Assembly (NCBI RefSeq): GCF_014192215.1
Contig: NZ_JACHXP010000016.1
Span: forward strand, 1 to 64,000
Source of the DNA: Halomonas cerina
Lineage (GTDB): Bacteria; Pseudomonadota; Gammaproteobacteria; Pseudomonadales; Halomonadaceae
DNA length: 64,000 nt
Direction: 5' to 3'
This document shows positions 49,226 to 56,888 of this stretch, piece by piece. How positions within the stretch are numbered: position 1 is the stretch's first letter; every line of letters begins with the position of its first letter. Below the pieces are notes generated by a model. The model had not been told where the DNA came from and searched no databases. It saw nothing but the letters and a program-made list of their open reading frames with translations. The position numbers and the translations under genes were made by a program.

Positions 49226-50490
49226 GTACCCTGCGTTCCACCCGCCCTCACTCCCTGCCCCTCGACGATGACCGATGGTCCCGCTGGCTCAAGCCCCGGC
49301 TGCTCGACCCGCTGGACCGTCTCGAAGGGGGCGAGATCACCCTCATCGACGGCCACCAGTGTCATCACCTCGGACAGGGCGGCGAGCTGAGGGTGACCCT
49401 GGTGGTCCGCGACAGTCGCCTCTGGAAGCGCTTGGCGCTGGGAGGCACCGTGGGGGCCGCCGAGGCCTACCTGGACGGCGATTGGGACACCGACGACCTG
49501 GTCGCCTTGGTGCGTCTGTTCGCCCGCAATCTGGAGCGGATCAACGACGACATGGAGGGGGGTCTGGCCCGGCTGGGTCGCTGGCTGCTCAGTGGGCTCT
49601 ATGGCCTGCAGCGCAACACGCTTGATGGGTCACGGCGCAACATCGCGGCCCACTACGACATCGGCAACGAGCTCTTCGCGACCTTCCTCGACCGCGACCA
49701 CCGCATGTATTCCAGCGCGGTGTTCCCCCATGCCAAGGCCAGCCTGGAGGAGGCCTCCACCCACAAGCTCGACCGAATGCTCGACCGGCTGGACGTGCGG
49801 GCCCATCACCACCTGCTGGAGATCGGCACCGGCTGGGGCGGCCTGGCCCTCCATGCGGCACGGACCCGCGGCTGCCGGGTCACCACCACCACCATCTCCG
49901 AGGAGCAGTACGCCCATACGGCCCGACGCATCGCCCAGGCGAGGCTGGGTGATCGCATCACCCTGCTCAAGCAAGACTACCGGGAGCTGGAGGGGCGCTA
50001 CGACCGGCTGATCTCGGTGGAGATGATCGAGGCGGTCGGCCACCAGTATCTCGACACCTACCTGGCGACCCTAGACCGCCTGCTCGTCGACGACGGCCTG
50101 GCCATGCTGCAGGCCATCACCATCCGCGACCAACGCTTCGAGGCCGCCAAGCGGGAGATGGACTTCATCAAACGCTACATCTTTCCCGGTGGCTTTTTGC
50201 CCTCACACCGCGCGATCCTCGACGGCCTGACGCGGCGCACCTCCCTCAACGTGGTGTCACTGGAGGAGATCGGCCCGCATTATGCCCGTACCCTGCGCGA
50301 GTGGCGCCAGCGCTTCGAGGGCAGCCTCGATCGGGTACGCAAGCTCGGCTATGACGAGCGCTTCATCCGCATGTGGCGCTACTACTTCTGCTACTGCGAG
50401 GGGGCCTTCCTGGAGCGCACCATCGGCACCTGCCACCTGCTACTGGCCAAGCCCGGCGCCCGCCCCGCGCCGTTGACCGGCGCGGTATAG
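49222..50490 (+). CDS. Cyclopropane-fatty-acyl-phospholipid synthase family methyltransferase
   Basis: A 422-residue SAM-dependent methyltransferase of the Cfa family. The SAM-binding motif LEIGTGWGGLALHAA is near residue 198, and the Cfa-type active-site Cys is in YYFCYCEGAFLERTIG near the C-terminus. GTG at 49222 with GAGGAG eight bases upstream is chosen, because an N-terminal extension would duplicate the DUF1365 region. In Rhodobacter a similar Cfa homologue (UfaM) methylates vaccenoyl lipids on the way to furan fatty acids. Whether this enzyme makes cyclopropane or methylated acyl chains cannot be told. Confidence 0.88.
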   Translation: MSTLRSTRPHSLPLDDDRWSRWLKPRLLDPLDRLEGGEITLIDGHQCHHLGQGGELRVTLVVRDSRLWKRLALGGTVGAAEAYLDGDWDTDDLVALVRLFARNLERINDDMEGGLARLGRWLLSGLYGLQRNTLDGSRRNIAAHYDIGNELFATFLDRDHRMYSSAVFPHAKASLEEASTHKLDRMLDRLDVRAHHHLLEIGTGWGGLALHAARTRGCRVTTTTISEEQYAHTARRIAQARLGDRITLLKQDYRELEGRYDRLISVEMIEAVGHQYLDTYLATLDRLLVDDGLAMLQAITIRDQRFEAAKREMDFIKRYIFPGGFLPSHRAILDGLTRRTSLNVVSLEEIGPHYARTLREWRQRFEGSLDRVRKLGYDERFIRMWRYYFCYCEGAFLERTIGTCHLLLAKPGARPAPLTGAV

Positions 50491-50498
50491 AAACCACC

Positions 50499-51020
50499 AT
50501 GTCGCCTCACGCCCTGGGCTTGATCGCCAACCTCGCCGCCTTCCAACTGGGCTGGTTCGCCTGTGTACTGGGGGGGTCGGCCCTCGGCGCCGCGGTCACG
50601 GCCGTCATCCTGGGCCTGCACCTGCGGCTTCTCGCCCGTCCCGGCGAGTGGCGCTGGCTGGTCGGCTTCGCGGTCCTGGGGCTCGGGGTCGACGGCGCTC
50701 TGGCGCTGGCCGGGGGGTTCGCCTTCCCCGCCGGCACCCTGACCCTGGGGCCCCTGCCCCCCTGGCTGTGGCTGCTCTGGCCGCTCTTCGCCACCCTGCT
50801 CCACCACTCGCTGGCCTGGCTGTGGCAGCGCCCCTGGCTGGCGGTCCTGGGCGGTGCCACCAGCGGACCGCTCTCCTATTTCGCCGGAGCGCGCCTGGCG
50901 GGCGTGGAGCTGGCTCCCTGGTTGCTGCCCGTCGAGGCGCTGGCCTGGGCGCTGATCTGCCTGTGGCTATGCCGGCGCCTCGGCCAGCGGCGCCGGCAAG
51001 GATTCGTCGCGAACGGCTAA
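50499..51020 (+). CDS. DUF2878 family membrane protein
   Basis: A 173-residue integral membrane protein with about five hydrophobic helices and the DUF2878 pattern GWFACVLGG, LGVDGALALAG and ATSGPLSYFAGARLAG. It follows the Cfa-like gene by eight bases and closes the cluster. Function unknown. An association with the lipid-modifying genes is based on conserved neighbourhood only. Confidence 0.85.
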   Translation: MSPHALGLIANLAAFQLGWFACVLGGSALGAAVTAVILGLHLRLLARPGEWRWLVGFAVLGLGVDGALALAGGFAFPAGTLTLGPLPPWLWLLWPLFATLLHHSLAWLWQRPWLAVLGGATSGPLSYFAGARLAGVELAPWLLPVEALAWALICLWLCRRLGQRRRQGFVANG

Positions 51021-51161
51021 AGCCGACGTTAGCAGTGCGGCTTGTCGCGACGGCCCTGGCGTGCATTCACCGTGCGTGAACAGTAGACTAGGCGGGCACG
51101 GGGCCGCCCGGGTGCACCTGCCGGCCGCGGCACACAAAATCTCGACTCTCGGAACGACTCA

Positions 51162-51677
51162 GTGACCAAGCAACACTCCTTTGATCGCGAAGCACTGCTG
51201 GCCTGCAGCCGCGGCGAGCTGTTCGGCCCCGGCAACGCCCAGTTGCCGGCACCCAACATGCTGATGCTTGATCGCATCACGCACATCCACGAAGAGGGTG
51301 GCGAGCACGGCAAGGGCGAGCTGATCGCCGAGCTGGATATCCACCCGGACCTGTGGTTCTTCGACTGCCACTTCCCGGGAGATCCCGTGATGCCCGGCTG
51401 CCTGGGGCTCGATGCCATGTGGCAGCTGGTCGGTTTCTACCTGGGCTGGCTCGGGCATCCCGGCCGAGGCCGCGCCCTGGGCTGCGGCGAGGTCAAGTTC
51501 ACCGGCCAGATCCTGCCCGAGGCCCAGAAGGTCACCTACCGCATCAACATCAAGCGCATCATCACCCGGCGCCTGATCTTGGGCATGGCCGACGGCACTG
51601 TCTCCGTGGATGGCCGCGACATCTACCAGGCCAACGACCTGCGCGTCGGCCTGTTCACCTCCACCGCGAATTTCTGA
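51162..51677 (+). CDS. fabA: 3-hydroxydecanoyl-ACP dehydratase/isomerase
   Basis: It dehydrates 3-hydroxydecanoyl-ACP and isomerises the product to cis-3-decenoyl-ACP, the branch point to unsaturated fatty acids. The 171-residue protein has the catalytic His in [12 protein letters not shown] near residue 70 and Asp84 in [11 protein letters not shown]. The start is a GTG preceded by GGAA. It is 11 bases before fabB, the classical fabAB operon. Confidence 0.97.
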   Translation: MTKQHSFDREALLACSRGELFGPGNAQLPAPNMLMLDRITHIHEEGGEHGKGELIAELDIHPDLWFFDCHFPGDPVMPGCLGLDAMWQLVGFYLGWLGHPGRGRALGCGEVKFTGQILPEAQKVTYRINIKRIITRRLILGMADGTVSVDGRDIYQANDLRVGLFTSTANF

Positions 51678-51688
51678 AGGAGGCTTCC

Positions 51689-52906
51689 ATGCGACGAGTG
51701 GTAGTCACCGGACTGGGCATCGTGTCCTGCCTGGGCAACGACGCACAACAGGTCCTCGAGGCGCTCAGGAGCGGGCGCTCGGGCATTCGCTTCAAGGAAG
51801 AGTACGCCGAGCTCGGCTTCCGTAGTCAGATTGCAGGCGTGGTCGACATCGACCTGGAGGCGCTGATCGACCGCAAGCTGCGCCGCTTCATGGGCGACGC
51901 CGCGGCCTATGCCTATGTCTCCATGGCCCAGGCCATCGAGGATGCCGGGCTCTCGCCGGAACAGGTCTCTAGTGAGCGTACCGGGCTGATCGCCGGTTCG
52001 GGTGGCGCCTCCAGCGCCAACCAGGTGGAGGCCGCCGATGTGATGCGCGAGAAGGGCCTGCGACGGGTCGGCCCCTATCGGGTCACCCGTACCATGGGCA
52101 GTACCGTCTCTGCCTGTCTGGCCACGCCCTTCCGAATCAAGGGCGTCAACTACTCCATCTCCTCGGCCTGCGCCACCTCGGCCCACTGTATCGGCAGCGC
52201 CATGGAGCAGATCCAGATGGGCAAGCAGGACGTGGTCTTCGCCGGTGGCGGCGAGGAGGAGCACTGGACCCTATCCTGCCTGTTCGATGCCATGGGCGCC
52301 CTGTCGACCCACTACAACGAGACACCTGAGAAGGCCTCGCGCCCCTATGACCAGGCCCGCGATGGTTTCGTTATCGCCGGTGGCGGCGGCATGGTGGTCC
52401 TAGAGGAACTCGAGCATGCCAAGGCCCGCGGGGCGAAGATCTACGCGGAAGTCATCGGTTACGGGGCGACCTCCGACGGTCACGACATGGTCGCGCCCTC
52501 CGGCGAGGGGGCGGTGCGCTGCATGCGCCAGGCGCTCGCCACCGTGAACGGCGACATCAGCTATATCAACACCCACGGCACCTCCACCCCGGTGGGCGAC
52601 ATGGCCGAGCTCAAGGCGATCCGCGAGGTGTTCGGCAACACCACACCGGCGATGAGTTCCACCAAGTCGCTGACCGGCCACTCCCTGGGCGCCACCGGCG
52701 TACAGGAGGCGATCTACTCGCTGCTGATGCTGGAGCACGACTTCATCGCCGCCTCCGCCAACGTGGAACAGCTGGACGACCAGGCCAAGGGCTTTGACAT
52801 CGTCACCGGGCGTCGCGATGCCCCCGGCGTCAAGCGGGTGCTCACCAACAGCTTCGGCTTTGGTGGCACCAACGCCTGCCTGGTCTTGGAGAAGTACACC
52901 GACTGA
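51689..52906 (+). CDS. fabB: 3-oxoacyl-ACP synthase I
   Basis: It elongates cis-3-decenoyl-ACP and so commits carbon to unsaturated fatty acids. The 405-residue ketosynthase has the Cys-His-His triad: SSACATSAH near 163, [11 protein letters not shown] near 298 and [11 protein letters not shown] near 333. AAGGAGG five bases before the ATG sets the start. A strong bidirectional terminator follows. Confidence 0.98.
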   Translation: MRRVVVTGLGIVSCLGNDAQQVLEALRSGRSGIRFKEEYAELGFRSQIAGVVDIDLEALIDRKLRRFMGDAAAYAYVSMAQAIEDAGLSPEQVSSERTGLIAGSGGASSANQVEAADVMREKGLRRVGPYRVTRTMGSTVSACLATPFRIKGVNYSISSACATSAHCIGSAMEQIQMGKQDVVFAGGGEEEHWTLSCLFDAMGALSTHYNETPEKASRPYDQARDGFVIAGGGGMVVLEELEHAKARGAKIYAEVIGYGATSDGHDMVAPSGEGAVRCMRQALATVNGDISYINTHGTSTPVGDMAELKAIREVFGNTTPAMSSTKSLTGHSLGATGVQEAIYSLLMLEHDFIAASANVEQLDDQAKGFDIVTGRRDAPGVKRVLTNSFGFGGTNACLVLEKYTD

Positions 52907-52927
52907 CGTGGTCGTCACCGCCGGTGA

Positions 52928-52965
52928 AACGCCAGAAGGCGCCCTTAGGGGCGCCTTCTGGCGTT
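52928..52965 (+). terminator. Bidirectional terminator between fabB and plsC-like gene
   Basis: A 17-bp perfect stem (AACGCCAGAAGGCGCCC and its complement) closes on TTAG. It lies about 20 bases from each convergent gene. A-rich and T-rich ends are short. Confidence 0.75.
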
Positions 52966-52982
52966 ATGCACCGTTATCGTCG

Positions 52983-53741
52983 TCAGCCGGTCACCGTCTC
53001 GCGACCGGTGACCGACTGCGAGGGACGCGGCACCTCGGAAATCTCGGCGAGTCGCGCCTCGATCCAGGCCTCGGTCTCGGCCAGCACCGCCTCGGGAGTC
53101 CGGCCGACGGTCTCGATGGGCTCCCCCACCACCAACGTCAGGCGCCCCGGACGCTTGACCCAGTGCCGCCCCGGCCAGCGCTCCCCGGCATTGTGGGCCA
53201 CCGGCACCACCGGCATGCCGGCGCGGCAGGCGATCACTGCTCCACTCTTGTTGTAGCGGCGCCGGTGCCCCGGCGCGACCCGGGTGCCCTCGGGAAAGAT
53301 CAGCACCGAGAGTCCTTCCTCGAGGCGAACCTTGCCTTGGGTGAGCACCTGCTTCATGGCGCGGGCGGGGCGGGAACGGTCCAGGGCGATGGGGTGCAGA
53401 AGACGCAGCCCCCAGCCAAAGATCGGGATATTGAGCAACTCGCGCTTGAGCACCGTGCAGACGGGCGGCTTGAGCAGCTGCAGGTAGACCGTCTCCCACT
53501 CGCACTGGTGGTTGGCCAGGATCACGCAGGGCCCCTCGGGAAGCCGCTCGTGGCCACGGATCTCGTAGCGCACCCCGCAGGCCAGACGAAACCAGGCGAC
53601 GATGAAGTGGTTGTAGAGGTTGAGCAGACGATAGCGGGACTTCAGTGGCAGGAAGGGGGCCGGCGGCAGGAAGAGCACCCCGCACACCAGCATGGCCAGG
53701 AAGTAACCGGCATAGAAGACCAGGCTGCGGATCACGTTCAT
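52983..53741 (-). CDS. 1-acyl-sn-glycerol-3-phosphate acyltransferase (PlsC-like)
   Basis: A 252-residue membrane acyltransferase that adds the second acyl chain to lysophosphatidic acid. A hydrophobic N-terminus (about 8-30) precedes the catalytic block I NHQCEWE, with Glu where the H-x4-D rule has Asp, as in a proteobacterial subgroup I recall (NHQSEWE). Block III is FPEGTR near residue 150. The last stretch is hydrophilic. The start overlaps the stop of the RmlD-like gene by four bases. Confidence 0.9.
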   Translation of the reverse strand: MNVIRSLVFYAGYFLAMLVCGVLFLPPAPFLPLKSRYRLLNLYNHFIVAWFRLACGVRYEIRGHERLPEGPCVILANHQCEWETVYLQLLKPPVCTVLKRELLNIPIFGWGLRLLHPIALDRSRPARAMKQVLTQGKVRLEEGLSVLIFPEGTRVAPGHRRRYNKSGAVIACRAGMPVVPVAHNAGERWPGRHWVKRPGRLTLVVGEPIETVGRTPEAVLAETEAWIEARLAEISEVPRPSQSVTGRETVTG

Positions 53742-54628
53742 CGTGGCATCGACTCCTCTGCCGTCTTGCCGTCGTCCCTAGCCAGGCACCAGGTATCCAG
53801 CATGCGCCCCAACTCGAGGCGCCACGGCTTCTGGTGCACACCGAATACCTCCAGGACCCGGCGACAGTTCAATACCCGGCGCAGCGGCTGGTCATGGTGA
53901 TGGCTGAGCGCCTTGACGCCGCCCAGCGCGAGCGTCTCGCCGCGACCCTCGAGTCGCGTGGCGAGCTGGGTACGCATCACGGAGACGAAGGTGTAGGTGC
54001 TCACCGGCTCGGTGCCGGCCAGGTGGTAGCTGCCCCAGGCCTCGGCGCCGCACTGCTGCTGCTGGAGCATCCCGATCAGCGCCATGGCCACCGCATCCGC
54101 CGAGGTAGGACACAGGATGACGTCGGACTCGGCCCGCACTTCGCGACCGGCCACCAGGGTATCGATTAACTCGCCCAGCCAGGCATGGCTGCCCTCCAAG
54201 GCGAATAGTGGCCCCAGCCGCACGATCAGGTGCCGGGGCAACTCGGTGCGGATCCGGTCGCCGACCCGCACCAGTCGACGCAGGCCATCATCCCGAGGCT
54301 CGGGAATCACGTGCTCGTCGATGGGGGCATCGACGCCATCCTCGTAGAGCTGGTCGGAGACGCACCACACCAGCGGAATGTCCGCCTCGCGACACGCCAC
54401 CAGGCAGGCCTCGACCGCCTCGGCATGGGCCGTGACGGCAGCCGGGTCGGCGCTGATGGGGCGTGACAACGGTGGAATCACCAGGGCATCCGGCTGCACG
54501 GCCTCCAACAGGCCGGCCTCCAGCACCAATCCCGGCTCGATGGTCAGCTCGGTATCGGCACGCCGGTTGGCTTCCCGAGCCAGCGCCAGGCTCAGGCAGT
54601 GGCCGGCATCCAGAATCAGCAGCTTCAC
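53738..54628 (-). CDS. RmlD-like sugar-nucleotide-binding/NAD-reductase-fold protein
   Basis: A 296-residue protein resembling dTDP-4-dehydrorhamnose reductase in fold: MKLLILDAGHCLSLALA replaces the usual GxxGxxG start, and VWCVSDQLYEDG matches the VSTDYVFDG region but lacks the Y-x3-K pair. It may therefore bind but not reduce a nucleotide sugar. It overlaps the plsC-like gene and follows ssb by 23 bases. The function is unresolved. Confidence 0.6.
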   Translation of the reverse strand: MKLLILDAGHCLSLALAREANRRADTELTIEPGLVLEAGLLEAVQPDALVIPPLSRPISADPAAVTAHAEAVEACLVACREADIPLVWCVSDQLYEDGVDAPIDEHVIPEPRDDGLRRLVRVGDRIRTELPRHLIVRLGPLFALEGSHAWLGELIDTLVAGREVRAESDVILCPTSADAVAMALIGMLQQQQCGAEAWGSYHLAGTEPVSTYTFVSVMRTQLATRLEGRGETLALGGVKALSHHHDQPLRRVLNCRRVLEVFGVHQKPWRLELGRMLDTWCLARDDGKTAEESMPR

Positions 54629-54651
54629 GGCAGTTCCTCGGCGTTACGCGG

Positions 54652-55236
54652 CTAAAACGGGATCTCGTCATCGAAGTCGTCGAAGCTGCCCGGATCGGGG
54701 GCGCCATAGTTGCCGCCTTGTTGCTGGCCACCGCCCTGGTTGGGCGTCGGCCGCGGTGCGGGACGCGGCTGCGGTTGGCCGCCACCGTAGTTGCCGCCTT
54801 GCTGCTGATCGCCGAAGCCACCGCCCTGCTGAGGCTGGCCACCGAAGCCGCCGGCCTGCTGGGCCGCCATGCCGCCGCCCTGGAAGTCACCGCCGCCTCC
54901 GCGGGAATCGAGCATCTGCATGTCGTTGGCGACGATCTCGGTGCTGTAGCGATCCTGGCCGTTCTGGTCCTGCCACTTGCGGGTCTGCAGGCGACCCTCG
55001 ACATAGAGCTTGGAGCCCTTCTTGAGGTATTGCTGGGCGATCTCGGCCAGCTTGTTGAACATCACCACCCGGTGCCATTCGGTGCGTTCCTGGCGCTGAC
55101 CGCTCTGGCGATCCGTCCAGGTATCGGTGGTCGCGAGGTTGAGGTTGGCGACCGCGGTACCGGAGGGCGTGAAGCGCACTTCCGGATCCTGGCCGAGGTT
55201 ACCGATAAGAATGACCTTGTTGACGCCACGGGCCAT
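54652..55236 (-). CDS. ssb: Single-stranded DNA-binding protein
   Basis: The tetrameric SSB of replication and repair. The OB-fold (about 1-110) starts [23 protein letters not shown] Gln/Gly-rich linker of low complexity follows, and the partner-binding tip is the canonical DFDDEIPF. The total is 194 residues. It is co-directional with the MFS gene 99 bases upstream and adjacent to divergent uvrA, the ssb-MFS-uvrA arrangement of Pseudomonas. Confidence 0.97.
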   Translation of the reverse strand: MARGVNKVILIGNLGQDPEVRFTPSGTAVANLNLATTDTWTDRQSGQRQERTEWHRVVMFNKLAEIAQQYLKKGSKLYVEGRLQTRKWQDQNGQDRYSTEIVANDMQMLDSRGGGGDFQGGGMAAQQAGGFGGQPQQGGGFGDQQQGGNYGGGQPQPRPAPRPTPNQGGGQQQGGNYGAPDPGSFDDFDDEIPF

Positions 55237-55335
55237 GGTTGACTCCTTTAACTCTCGAATTCGTGATGCAGTGGAATGCGCGGGCACCGGACCATTGGCC
55301 CCGGTCCACGCGAGACGATCTCATGCCCTGAGCGC

Positions 55336-56730
55336 TCAGGTACCACGCCGATGCTCGCCCGAGGCGACCAGTTTTGCCAGGGCCTGCTCGTCGAGGCGCT
55401 GGCGATCGACCTTGAGGTAGGCCAGTCGCTCCTCGGGAACGACCAGCACGTCTTCGACCCCGGCCACCTCGGCGAAGCGCGCCATCAGGGTGTCCAGGGC
55501 ATCATCATGATGGGTTTCCTCCAGGGCGACCACCTCGCTGGACAGATAACGGGGCGCGGCCATGCCGGTCATCAGTACCAGCCAGGCGAGTCCCAGCAGG
55601 GCCGCGCCCACGAAGACCGCGGCAAGCCCCCACTGCTGGGCCAAGGCGCCACCCAGCACGCCGCCCAGGAAGGCGCCCAGGAATTGGCTGGTGGAGTAGA
55701 CCCCCATCGCAGTGCCCTTGGCCCCGGCCGGGGCCAGCTTGCTGAGCATCGAGGGCAGGGTTGCCTCCAGCAGATTGAAGGCAATGAAAAACAGCAGCAG
55801 CCAACCGACCAGACCCCACAGGCTACTGGCGAACCCGGCCAGGCCTGCCAGGCTGAGGGTGATGGCCGTGATCGCCGAGAGACACATGCTCTTCATGCGG
55901 CGACGCTTCTCGGCGATGATGACCAGCGGCACCATGGCCACGAAGGCCAGAGCCATGACGCCCAGGTAGACCCAGCCATGGTGCTCGATGGCGATGCCGG
56001 ACTCGACCAGGCGGAAGGGCACGGCGACGAAGATCGCCATCAGGATCAGGTGCAGGCAGAAGATCGAGGCATCCATGCGCCACAGTTCGACCCGGCCAAG
56101 GATCGTCCCGAGCTGACCACGATCCAGTCCCACATCCCGGTGTCGCACACGTCGGGGGGCCGGTGGCACCAGCTTCCACAGCACGACCAGGCCCAAGGCG
56201 GCCAGCCCCGCGGTGAACCAGAAGACCCCAGCAAGCCCGAGGCCAGCCGCGATCAGCGGTCCCAGCACCATGGCCACGGCGAAGGCCACCCCGATGGACA
56301 GCCCGATGGTGGCCATGGCGGCGGTGCGCACCTGTTCGCGGGTCTGGTCGGCGAGCAGGGCCATGATCGCCGCGGCGACCGCCCCGCTGCCCTGCAGACA
56401 GCGTCCCAGGATCACTCCGCCGATGCTGTCGGCCAGCGCCGCCACCACGCTGCCGACCAGGAACAGCACGAGCCCCGCGGCGATCACCGGCTTGCGCCCT
56501 AGCCGGTCGGAGACCAGGCCGAAGGGGATCTGCAACACGGCCTGGGTCAGGCCATAGATGCCCAGTGCCAGGCCGACCAGCAGCGGCGTGGCGCCCGCCA
56601 GCCGGTCGGCGTAGAGCGCCAGTACCGGCAGCACCATGAACAGGCCCAGCATGCGTGTGGCATAGAGCCCGGCCAGCCCGGCGATGGCGCGACGCTCGGT
56701 GGCCAACAGCAGTCCTGAGAGCTTTCGCAT
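55336..56730 (-). CDS. MFS transporter with C-terminal YAM domain (YajR-like)
   Basis: A 464-residue proton-dependent MFS transporter with about 12 membrane segments. Motif A is present as GLVSDRLGRKPVI near residue 65. The last about 65 residues form a ferredoxin-like cytoplasmic domain (VEDVLVVPEERLAYLKVDR), the YAM domain of E. coli YajR. The ATG at 56730 gives MRKLSGLLLATERRAIAG; the longer frame is not family-like. The substrate is unknown. Confidence 0.88.
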   Translation of the reverse strand: MRKLSGLLLATERRAIAGLAGLYATRMLGLFMVLPVLALYADRLAGATPLLVGLALGIYGLTQAVLQIPFGLVSDRLGRKPVIAAGLVLFLVGSVVAALADSIGGVILGRCLQGSGAVAAAIMALLADQTREQVRTAAMATIGLSIGVAFAVAMVLGPLIAAGLGLAGVFWFTAGLAALGLVVLWKLVPPAPRRVRHRDVGLDRGQLGTILGRVELWRMDASIFCLHLILMAIFVAVPFRLVESGIAIEHHGWVYLGVMALAFVAMVPLVIIAEKRRRMKSMCLSAITAITLSLAGLAGFASSLWGLVGWLLLFFIAFNLLEATLPSMLSKLAPAGAKGTAMGVYSTSQFLGAFLGGVLGGALAQQWGLAAVFVGAALLGLAWLVLMTGMAAPRYLSSEVVALEETHHDDALDTLMARFAEVAGVEDVLVVPEERLAYLKVDRQRLDEQALAKLVASGEHRRGT

Positions 56731-56829
56731 AGGGATCGACGTTCCGTGGACAGGCCCGCGGGCCCAGAGGTGGACCGCATATTCTAGCGGCTCGCCGCCC
56801 CCCAGGGAAAGCCGCCGGCGTGACGCGCT

Positions 56830-56859
56830 TTGCCGGGCCCGCGCCGGCAACCGTATAAT
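56830..56859 (+). promoter_or_regulatory. Sigma70 promoter of uvrA
   Basis: The -35 is TTGCCG (56830-56835), the spacer is 18 bp and the -10 is a perfect TATAAT (56854-56859). Transcription would start near 56866, 23 nt before the ATG. I see no LexA box (CTGT-N8-ACAG) here, unlike E. coli uvrA. Confidence 0.6.
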
Positions 56860-56888
56860 CGACCCTTTACCGCGTCCGCGAGGTGGGA

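Noticed and set aside
53500..53530. Catalytic defect in the PlsC-like protein (Glu in place of Asp in H-x4-D)
   Set aside because: H-x4-E is, as I recall, normal in a proteobacterial subgroup with NHQxEWE motifs, so it is not evidence of inactivity.
56731..56888. LexA box for uvrA or ssb
   Set aside because: No CTGT-N8-ACAG sequence is present between the MFS gene and uvrA; a sigma70 promoter is seen instead.
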